Of a stretch of DNA of 11,351 bases, positions 6,592 through 11,351 are shown piece by piece (positions within the stretch are counted from its first letter, which is position 1; every line of letters starts with the position of its first letter). This stretch comes from Methanoculleus sp. (GTDB taxonomy: Archaea > Halobacteriota > Methanomicrobia > Methanomicrobiales > Methanoculleaceae). The stretch is from assembly GCA_028698765.1 (NCBI GenBank), contig JAQVVW010000020.1, forward strand, positions 1-11,351, read 5' to 3'. Below the pieces are notes generated by a model that made no database searches, was not told where the DNA came from, and worked only from the letters and a program-made list of their open reading frames with translations. Both the position numbers and the translations under genes were made by a program.

Positions 6592-7518
6592 ATGAACGTC
6601 GAGCACGATGAGGTCTGTATCTTCATCCCCACGTTAAACGAGGCCCCGACGATCGGCGAACTGGTCGAGGGGTTCCGGCAACGCGGTTTTCCTGAGATCC
6701 TCGTCATGGACGGGAACAGCACCGACGGAACGCCGGATATCGCACGGTCCGCGGGAGCGGTTGTCCGGACGCAGACGGGGAAAGGAAAGGGCAACGCCAT
6801 CATCGAGGCCGTGAATATCATCGACAAGCCCTACGTGCTCATGCTCGACGGCGACGGCACCTATTCGCCGGACGACGCGGAGAAGATGCTCGAACCCCTG
6901 GGCCGCGGATTCGATCACGTCATCGGGGACCGTCTCGTCAATCCCGAGGCGGGGGCGTTCACGCGGTTAAACCTCCTCGGCAACCAGCTCCTCAACACGA
7001 TGTTCCGGATAGCGCACGGAAAAGACCTCAGCGACATCCTCTCCGGCTACCGCGCCTTTACCCTTCCCTCGATCCGGCAGATGACGCTTATAGAGGCAGG
7101 GTTCGAGATCGAGACGGAGATGGCCGTCGAGGCGGTGAGGAACGGGCAACGGGTCACGGTCGTCCCGGTCCGGTATCTGGCGAGGCCCGGCACCGTCACG
7201 AAACTGAACCCGTTCCAGGACGGCCTGCGGATCTTCTCGACGATATACCGGCTCGCGAAGATGAACAACCCGATCTTCTACTTCGGGATCATCGGCCTCT
7301 TCATATCGCTCATCGGGGGCGTCATCGGCGTCTACGTCGTCCTCGAGTGGCTCAAGAACATCGAGCACCTCCCGCTCACCATCCTCACGGTTCTCCTGAT
7401 CACGATGGGCTTTCAGATCTTCATGTTCGGCGTGATCAGCGACATACTGCTCGGGTTTCACCGCGAGACGACCCGCCAGATCGAGCAGTTACAGAACCAC
7501 TCGAAGCCTCCCCGATAA
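6592..7518 (+). CDS. aglJ: AglJ-like dolichyl-phosphate glycosyltransferase (GT2) for N-glycosylation
   Basis: A 308-residue protein that closely follows haloarchaeal AglJ, which adds the first sugar to dolichol phosphate for S-layer N-glycosylation. The GT-A domain occupies about 7-200. It has VCIFIPTLNEAPTIGELVEGF (8-28), the MDGNSTDGT motif (39-47), a GKGKGNAI loop, the metal/nucleotide-binding DGDGT (86-90), VIGDRL (110-115), and DILSGYRAF with FEIETEMAVE (148-180). Two membrane helices follow (about 229-252 and 262-287), with a short cytosolic tail. The ATG at 6592 is chosen because family members start just before this VCI strand. The frame is open further upstream, but that part lies opposite the DUF99 gene. 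The 3' end overlaps the aldolase gene by 30 bases. The sugar donor and the rest of the pathway are not visible in this window. Confidence 0.85.
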   Translation: MNVEHDEVCIFIPTLNEAPTIGELVEGFRQRGFPEILVMDGNSTDGTPDIARSAGAVVRTQTGKGKGNAIIEAVNIIDKPYVLMLDGDGTYSPDDAEKMLEPLGRGFDHVIGDRLVNPEAGAFTRLNLLGNQLLNTMFRIAHGKDLSDILSGYRAFTLPSIRQMTLIEAGFEIETEMAVEAVRNGQRVTVVPVRYLARPGTVTKLNPFQDGLRIFSTIYRLAKMNNPIFYFGIIGLFISLIGGVIGVYVVLEWLKNIEHLPLTILTVLLITMGFQIFMFGVISDILLGFHRETTRQIEQLQNHSKPPR

Positions 7519-8031
7519 GAAGAGGATCCGGCAGGCGTACTCGGCGATCGAGGTGTAGATGTACGCCTCATCGAGTGTTTTTCCGGCTGCAAACGTCCCG
7601 TGCCCCCGGACGATGACGATATGACCGTCCCGGAGCGCCCCGGCGACGTTCTCTGCGATCTCGTCGGTTCCGGGGTTCCCGGTGACGACCGGGATCTCGG
7701 GGCAGAGCATCCCTCCCTCGCTGTCGACCGGCCGGACGAGGTCGGCATCGAGCGAGGCGGCGACGGCGTGAACCGGGTGGGCGTGGACGATAGCAGAGTG
7801 CGGGGTCGCCCGGTAGACCGCCCGGTGGACCCGGTATTCGCTCGAGGCCTCGCGCGGGGCGTCGCCCGCATCCGGCACAAAGACCGGCATCTCCCCCGCG
7901 TCGAGGTACGCGCCGGTCCGGGTGATGTAAAAGCCGCCCTCGCCCCGCACGCTCATGTTCCCGAAATTCGCTCCGACGAGCCCTTCCATAAAGAGCCTCT
8001 TTCCGATCCGTTCGAACTCCTGATCGAGCAT
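7489..8031 (-). CDS. fucA: Class II aldolase, L-fuculose-1-phosphate aldolase-like
   Basis: A 180-residue class II aldolase/adducin-family enzyme, about the same length as the characterised M. jannaschii L-fuculose-1-phosphate aldolase. Its landmarks are NFGNMSVRGEGGFYITRTGA (22-41), the catalytic Glu65 in SSEYRVHRAVYR, zinc-binding His83 and His85 in IVHAHPVH, and His144 in VRGHGTFAAG. These support a zinc aldolase that splits fuculose-1-phosphate into dihydroxyacetone phosphate and lactaldehyde; in methanogens lactaldehyde is thought to feed lactate and F420 side-chain synthesis. Other family members act on ribulose-5-phosphate or methylthioribulose-phosphate, so the substrate is inferred. 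The ATG at 8031 is preceded by GGGTGTC. The frame upstream only adds low-complexity sequence from the tandem repeat. Confidence 0.87.
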   Translation of the reverse strand: MLDQEFERIGKRLFMEGLVGANFGNMSVRGEGGFYITRTGAYLDAGEMPVFVPDAGDAPREASSEYRVHRAVYRATPHSAIVHAHPVHAVAASLDADLVRPVDSEGGMLCPEIPVVTGNPGTDEIAENVAGALRDGHIVIVRGHGTFAAGKTLDEAYIYTSIAEYACRILFLSGRLRVVL

Positions 8032-8230
8032 TTCTGACACCCTGGCTTTCGTACAGGAGGGTTTGGCGTACAACGGGATATGTGCATGCCGCCCAGGGCA
8101 CGGCGAGGAGGGGGCGGGTGTGCTGCAGGGGGCTGGTAATATGGCGGGAGAGCCGGGTTTGAGGCAAGAGATATCAAATGCCTGATGGGTGTTATCTTGG
8201 CCAGCCCGGTTCACTGGACCGTGGGGACTG

Positions 8231-8312
8231 CGCACCTTCGCACCTTCGCACCTTCGCACCTTCGCACCTTCGCACCTTCGCACCTTCGCACCTTCGCACC
8301 TTCGCACCTTCG
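8231..8312. repeat. 8-base tandem repeat, ten perfect copies of GCACCTTC
   Basis: Ten uninterrupted, identical 8-base units run from 8232 to 8311, with one matching base on each side. Because 8 is not a multiple of 3 and the unit has no stop in any phase, all six frames stay open. Each strand reads as a repeating octapeptide (LRTFAPSH forward, RCEGAKVR reverse). The open frames through it are therefore a by-product of the repeat and not genes. Perfect identity suggests recent expansion by slippage or active maintenance. Confidence 0.97.
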
Positions 8313-8381
8313 GCCGATCGCCAGTCTACACCCCGTGCACGGCTTCCCAGCGACTATCGCCATTGGGGGCGGCGGCTCGCG

Positions 8382-8400
8382 GGGAGGGGTCTCCCCTCCC
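8382..8400. other. GC-rich hairpin A
   Basis: A perfect 8-base stem, GGGAGGGG (8382-8389) with CCCCTCCC (8393-8400), and a 3-base TCT loop. No T run follows it, so it does not look like a simple terminator. Confidence 0.6.
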
Positions 8401-8453
8401 TGTCTCCACCTAATGTAGCGATGTCGGAAAACCCCACCCCGCCCGGCCTTCGG

Positions 8454-8470
8454 CCCGCCCAAGGGGCGGG
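8454..8470. other. GC-rich hairpin B
   Basis: A perfect 7-base stem, CCCGCCC (8454-8460) with GGGCGGG (8464-8470), and a 3-base AAG loop. A short competing stem (GGCC TTC GGCC) lies directly before it, so alternative pairings are possible. Confidence 0.55.
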
Positions 8471-8630
8471 GGCAGTGCGTGACGATGTCCCATGGAAAGC
8501 CGTGCCCGGGAACGTGGTAAACAGAACTACCGAGTTCTAAGAGGATGTTCATAGAATGAATACGAGCACCAAAGATCTTCGGCTTTTGGGGGCAGGCACG
8601 GGTCTCGAGCCATAAACCCTCTTCCCGGCC

Positions 8631-8643
8631 AAAAGAAAGAAGA
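8631..8643 (-). terminator. T-rich terminator of the thioredoxin-oxidoreductase unit
   Basis: Directly after the stop of the F420:NADP oxidoreductase gene the - strand reads TCTTCTTTCTTTT. A T-rich tract without a stem fits archaeal intrinsic termination. Confidence 0.5.
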
Positions 8644-9294
8644 TTATACAAACTTCACGCCGGCGTCCCGCATCTTACCGAAACGGGCGATGTTGAGGAG
8701 GAGAGGCGTCACGCTCTCAACGACGGATGCGGCCGCGAGCGGCCCCGCATCATAGGCACGGAGGTTCGAGACGTTGTTGACGATCTCCATCACCTGCTGC
8801 TTCGCAGCGTCGTCATCGCAGCAGACGGCGACCGAGTAGTCCAGTTCCTCGTCGAGCATCTTCCACTTGTTCGCGGCGATGTTGTTGAACGCGGCGCAGA
8901 CGGTCGCGCTTTCAGGAAGCATCCTCTTGATCATCATCGCCGCCGAACCCTCAGGCGGAGGGGCGTAGTAGAAGTAGTTCGTGCGCTCGATCGGGTTGAC
9001 AGGACTGACGACGATCTTCCCCTCGAACCCGGTCAGGGTGTTCAGGGTGGGAGCCGTGTGCTTAAAGGGTATCGCGAGGACAACGATATCCGCCTCGTCG
9101 ACCGCGCGCTGGTTGGTGACGCCCATGAGGCTGCATTCCATCCCCTGAACCTGCAGGGTCTCCCGGCAGATATCGCAGGTCGCAACCGCCTTTACCTCCT
9201 CGCGCGACCCCACGATCACATCGTACTTCGGCGAGAGCCGGAGCGCCATGCCTTCCCCTATGTCGCCGGTTCCTCCGACAATCCCGATCTTCAT
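8644..9294 (-). CDS. npdG: Coenzyme F420:NADP oxidoreductase
   Basis: A 216-residue cytosolic enzyme that moves hydride between reduced F420 and NADP+, supplying NADPH for biosynthesis or running in reverse for alcohol oxidation in some methanogens. The Rossmann motif GGTGDIGEG (7-15) opens the protein. Ser30-Arg31 in VGSREE sits where Archaeoglobus Fno grips the NADP 2'-phosphate. ADIVVLAIPFK, VVSPVNPIERTNYFYYAPPPEGS and AAFNNIAANKWKML match the family. Two starts are possible: GTG at 9300, which overlaps the thioredoxin stop as GTGA, or ATG at 9294. ATG is preferred because GGAG lies 8 bases before it. Tight linkage to thioredoxin implies a shared redox transcript. Confidence 0.95.
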   Translation of the reverse strand: MKIGIVGGTGDIGEGMALRLSPKYDVIVGSREEVKAVATCDICRETLQVQGMECSLMGVTNQRAVDEADIVVLAIPFKHTAPTLNTLTGFEGKIVVSPVNPIERTNYFYYAPPPEGSAAMMIKRMLPESATVCAAFNNIAANKWKMLDEELDYSVAVCCDDDAAKQQVMEIVNNVSNLRAYDAGPLAAASVVESVTPLLLNIARFGKMRDAGVKFV

Positions 9295-9296
9295 CT

Positions 9297-9584
9297 TCAC
9301 TGCTCCACCAGCGGTTTTAAGATGCCTTCGAGCGTGCCGAGGTCCTGGACGCCCACCAGCTTCCGGACGAGTTGCCCGTCCTTCTCGATGATAAGCGTCG
9401 GTACGAACTGGATGTCGTATTTGGCAGCATACTGCCGCGTCTGTTCGGAATCGATGCCGACGTCGATCTTTCTGATGTCGACCCCGTCACCCATCTTTGC
9501 TTTGAGCTCGTCGATGATCGGTGTCTGCTGGTGGCACGGACCGCACCACTCGGCGAAAAAGTCCATTAAAACCGGTTTTCCCAT
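9297..9584 (-). CDS. Thioredoxin
   Basis: A 95-residue thioredoxin with the active-site motif WCGPC (Cys14 and Cys17) in MDFFAEWCGPC, and the cis-proline at 62 in QFVPTLII. The chain ends at the usual final strand and helix. There is no signal peptide, so it is cytosolic and reduces protein disulfides. No thioredoxin reductase is in the window. In methanogens electrons can come from NADPH or from reduced F420, and the co-transcribed F420:NADP oxidoreductase, whose start touches this stop, would connect the two pools. Translation starts 9 bases after the palindrome at 9594-9622, whose GGGG is the only Shine-Dalgarno-like run. Confidence 0.95.
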   Translation of the reverse strand: MGKPVLMDFFAEWCGPCHQQTPIIDELKAKMGDGVDIRKIDVGIDSEQTRQYAAKYDIQFVPTLIIEKDGQLVRKLVGVQDLGTLEGILKPLVEQ

Positions 9585-9593
9585 AAGGATGTA

Positions 9594-9622
9594 CCCCGTT
9601 CAAACATTGTGTTTGAACGGGG
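9594..9622 (-). promoter_or_regulatory. Perfect 13-base palindrome upstream of thioredoxin
   Basis: CCCCGTTCAAACA (9594-9606) and TGTTTGAACGGGG (9610-9622) are exact inverted copies around a 3-base TTG centre. The element lies between the secD stop and the thioredoxin start. It could be a protein-binding operator, a leader hairpin that hides the GGGG before the thioredoxin start, or the end of the secFD transcript. No T run follows on the - strand, which weakens the terminator reading. Confidence 0.6.
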
Positions 9623-9637
9623 CAATAAAGGTTATTG
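9623..9637 (-). promoter_or_regulatory. Possible thioredoxin promoter, itself a small palindrome
   Basis: On the - strand this reads CAATAACCTTTATTG, a 6-base inverted repeat (CAATAA/TTATTG) around CCT, and its ACCTTTATTG part resembles an archaeal TATA region. Transcription would then start at about 9600, inside the neighbouring 13-base palindrome. It lies 9 bases after the secD stop, so thioredoxin may have its own promoter. Confidence 0.4.
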
Positions 9638-9646
9638 GTAGGGGGG

Positions 9647-11104
9647 TTATTTCGAGAGGATCGCCATGATAATCTTCCCATACGCGGGCCGTGTCACGAG
9701 GATGCCGATCAGGACGCCGAGTATGGTGACGATGGCGAAGCCCCGGAGGGTGGAGAGATCCATCAGCGCCAGCGGGAGCATGGCGATGACGACCGTCGCG
9801 GCGGCAACGGCGATGATACCGAGCGCCCGCCCGTAGCGTTTCATGTAAAGGCTCCGCGACGGAACACGCCCTTCGTGGAGAACCTCATCGGTGATGATGA
9901 CGAGCTGGTCGATGCCGGTACCCACCACCGCTATCAGACCGGCGATGGTGGCGAGGTCGAGCTGGATGATGAATCGGGCGATTCCGAGCAGGATGATGAT
10001 CTCCGCAAGGTTGGTCGCGACCATCGGGAGAACGATCGCAGGTTCACGGTAGCGGTAGTAGACGACGATTCCCACCGTGAGCAGTGCGAGCAGCCCGGCA
10101 AGGGCGACCGTCATCTTGAACTGCTCGCCGAGCGCCGCGGGAACGGAGCCGGAGCCGACGATATCCACCTTCACCGGCAGTGCGCCGGCCCGCAGGTGGA
10201 TCTGGAGCGTCATCGCATCCTCAAGCCCGGCGTCGCCGGTTCCGGTGCTCGCGGAGAGCGAACTGACCGGGCCCGCCCGGAGTTGTCCCGCAAGCTCTCC
10301 GGAGAGGGGGGCGCTGTAGACGGTCTCGTTGTCGAGGATCATCACGAGGTTGTGAGCGTTCGGGTTGTTGACCGCTCCGGATTCGATGGCAGCCTTCCGG
10401 AAGGCCTCCGCACCCGCATCGGTGAACGAGAACCCGACGCCCCACCGGCCGTCGGTATCTCTCTGCGGCACGCCGACGCTGGTGATCTGGTCGCCGTAGA
10501 GGACATGCTCAGTCTCGTTCCCGGTGGTCTGGACCCGTATCTCAAAGAGGCCCTGGGTGCCGACAATCTCCTGTGCCGTCGCCATATCCACGCCGGCGAG
10601 CTCTATCCGCACGTACTGCGGGTACTCACTCCCCGTCGGGGTGAGCAGATTGATCCTCGCATCCTGCATCCCGAGGGCGTTCACCTTCTCGTTCAGGATC
10701 CGTTTCACCTCGTCTGCGGTGAACGGCGAGACGCCCTTCTGGTAGGTGACGATCGAGGCGCCCGATGCCGCGAAGATCGGTTCGAGATCGGCACGGGTGA
10801 CGCTCTTTCGGATCTCGAGGTGATTCGCGTCGATCTGGATGACCTCCGTCTCAAGGCCTGTACGCAGGTTCTCAATGAGGTCGCCGACTGACCCGTCAGT
10901 CGAGTAGGCCACGACCACGGACTGGAACTCCATCTGCAGCCATGAGCCGCCCTGGAGATCGAGGCCGAACTGGAGGTTCCCTTCAAGCCCTTTCTCCGGG
11001 TTCGGGGGGGCGAGGTAGATGCTGACGAGGGAGCCGACGACCAGCAGGAGCAGCAGGGCGACCCGCCAGTCTTTAACAAGGGTCTTGATGGTTTCGCCGT
11101 TCAT
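9647..11104 (-). CDS. secD: Protein-export membrane protein SecD
   Basis: A 485-residue archaeal SecD, which works with SecF to help SecYEG move proteins across the membrane using the ion gradient. A first membrane helix at about 14-31 is followed by the family motif FGLDLQGG (46-53) and a large extracytoplasmic domain to about 328. Five further helices then run to the end. The GTGID motif at 395-399 holds the Asp that matters for proton-linked function. Archaeal SecDF act without SecA, which is absent here. The ATG overlaps the secF stop (ATGA). The protein is shorter than E. coli SecD (about 615 residues), as is usual in archaea. Confidence 0.96.
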   Translation of the reverse strand: MNGETIKTLVKDWRVALLLLLVVGSLVSIYLAPPNPEKGLEGNLQFGLDLQGGSWLQMEFQSVVVAYSTDGSVGDLIENLRTGLETEVIQIDANHLEIRKSVTRADLEPIFAASGASIVTYQKGVSPFTADEVKRILNEKVNALGMQDARINLLTPTGSEYPQYVRIELAGVDMATAQEIVGTQGLFEIRVQTTGNETEHVLYGDQITSVGVPQRDTDGRWGVGFSFTDAGAEAFRKAAIESGAVNNPNAHNLVMILDNETVYSAPLSGELAGQLRAGPVSSLSASTGTGDAGLEDAMTLQIHLRAGALPVKVDIVGSGSVPAALGEQFKMTVALAGLLALLTVGIVVYYRYREPAIVLPMVATNLAEIIILLGIARFIIQLDLATIAGLIAVVGTGIDQLVIITDEVLHEGRVPSRSLYMKRYGRALGIIAVAAATVVIAMLPLALMDLSTLRGFAIVTILGVLIGILVTRPAYGKIIMAILSK

Positions 11105-11351
11105 CTCTTATTCCCCCGGAGGACGTACTCTTTCAGAATTCCGGCGTTCAGCATCCAGGTGTTCATTATGTCCACAAAGAGCCCGATGAGGAGGACGCTC
11201 GCGATCTCGCTGATGATCTGGATATGTCCCGCCGTGGCGACGACCCACATCGCGGCGATGGCCGCAAGCGTCGTGGTCGTCATGATGATCCCGGTCCTGA
11301 ACGCGCCGGCGAGTTTTTCTTCGAGTTTTCCCTTGCGCTTCAGGAGGCGCG
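11101..11351 (-). CDS. secF: Protein-export membrane protein SecF, C-terminal part (cut by window edge)
   Basis: The last 82 residues of SecF are visible. They include the cytosolic KRKGKLEEKLAGAFRTG linker, a membrane helix (TTTTLAAIAAMWVVATA), and the closing helix SVLLIGLFVDIMNTWMLNAG with its final RGNKR tail. The gene continues past the right edge, so neither its start nor its promoter is in view. Its stop overlaps the secD start, so the two are translated together, matching the secF-secD order common in euryarchaea. Confidence 0.92.
   Translation of the reverse strand, partial: RLLKRKGKLEEKLAGAFRTGIIMTTTTLAAIAAMWVVATAGHIQIISEIASVLLIGLFVDIMNTWMLNAGILKEYVLRGNKR

Larger units (their letters stand above)
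8331..8511. repeat. Imperfect long-range inverted repeat enclosing two hairpins
   Basis: The sequence at 8331-8349, read on the opposite strand, matches 8493-8511 at 16 of 19 positions; the shared core is AAGCCGTGC. The 143 bases between the arms hold the two GC-rich stems listed separately. The layout would fold as a three-way junction in RNA of either strand, or could be the remains of a small inverted-repeat element. I do not recognise a named family. Confidence 0.5.
8032..8643. other. Non-coding intergenic region with tandem repeat and hairpins
   Basis: About 610 bases without a credible gene between two - strand genes. It contains a possible - strand TATA-like ACATATCC at about 8087-8080 before the aldolase, the 8-base tandem repeat (8231-8312), an imperfect long-range inverted repeat (8331-8349 with 8493-8511), two GC-rich hairpins, and a T-rich tract at the right edge that probably ends the oxidoreductase transcript. 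Base composition varies sharply across it. Confidence 0.7.

Noticed and set aside
8130..8207. Inverted repeat GGGCTGG with CCAGCCC across about 64 bases
   Set aside because: Seven pairs over a long loop in GC-rich DNA is weak on its own and no neighbouring signal supports it.
8231..8312. CRISPR array
   Set aside because: Direct 8-base tandem copies with no spacers; there are no cas genes in the window.
8590..8625. tRNA-like arm around GGTCTCGAGCC
   Set aside because: No full cloverleaf with an anticodon arm and acceptor stem could be built on either strand.
8178..8651. Open frames in both directions through the tandem repeat, including a 146-codon one
   Set aside because: The 8-base unit lacks stops in every phase, so these frames are forced open. 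Outside the repeat they carry no domain or ribosome binding site.
9635..10891. Long open frame on the + strand (over 400 codons) opposite secD
   Set aside because: It is rich in Arg, Asp and Glu with no recognisable domain and exactly shadows secD, whose protein is clear. GC-rich third positions commonly create such frames.

Overview
The window looks like a piece of a GC-rich methanogenic archaeal chromosome, most likely Methanomicrobiales and Methanoculleus-like. This rests on gene content read from the sequence: an archaeal bifunctional fructose-1,6-bisphosphate aldolase/phosphatase, a coenzyme F420:NADP oxidoreductase, an AglJ-type S-layer N-glycosylation glycosyltransferase, an archaeal Sm-like protein, an archaeal Pilin_N-type pilin, a DUF99 protein and the archaeal secF-secD pair. 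The short TATA-type promoters with few or no leader bases fit an archaeon. The genus is inference and could not be checked by a search.

Layout from left to right. (1) 73-1170 (+) is the gluconeogenic FBP aldolase/phosphatase, with its own promoter, ribosome binding site and oligo-T terminator. (2) 1330-1913 (+) is an Sm-like protein followed 5 bases later by a small winged-helix protein with a C-terminal cysteine cluster. (3) 3721-1995 (-) is a PflX-type radical SAM protein whose stop overlaps (ATGA) the start of a PP2C-type protein phosphatase. (4) 3995-5483 (+) is a membrane-anchored transglutaminase-like protein followed by a type IV pilin-like protein whose start lies in a structured leader. 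(5) 5539-6000 (+) is a universal stress protein that overlaps, tail to tail, a DUF99 gene (6552-5959, -). (6) That gene shares a 39-base divergent promoter with the AglJ-like glycosyltransferase (6592-7518, +), which overlaps, tail to tail, an L-fuculose-phosphate-type aldolase (8031-7489, -). (7) 8032-8643 is a non-coding stretch with ten perfect copies of an 8-base tandem repeat and several GC-rich hairpins inside a long-range inverted repeat. (8) 11351-8644 (-) is a run reading secF (cut by the window edge), secD, thioredoxin and F420:NADP oxidoreductase. A perfect 13-base palindrome separates secD from thioredoxin.

Most of the window is ordinary core-genome material. Several themes connect genes: cell-surface work (SecDF export, pilin, transglutaminase-like protein, AglJ glycosylation), redox (thioredoxin with the F420:NADP enzyme) and central carbon metabolism (FBP aldolase/phosphatase, class II aldolase). 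No insertion sequence, CRISPR array, tRNA or rRNA was found. The parts least explained by known families are the 8032-8643 intergenic region, the palindrome before thioredoxin, the structured pilin leader and the cysteine-rich regulator paired with the Sm-like gene.
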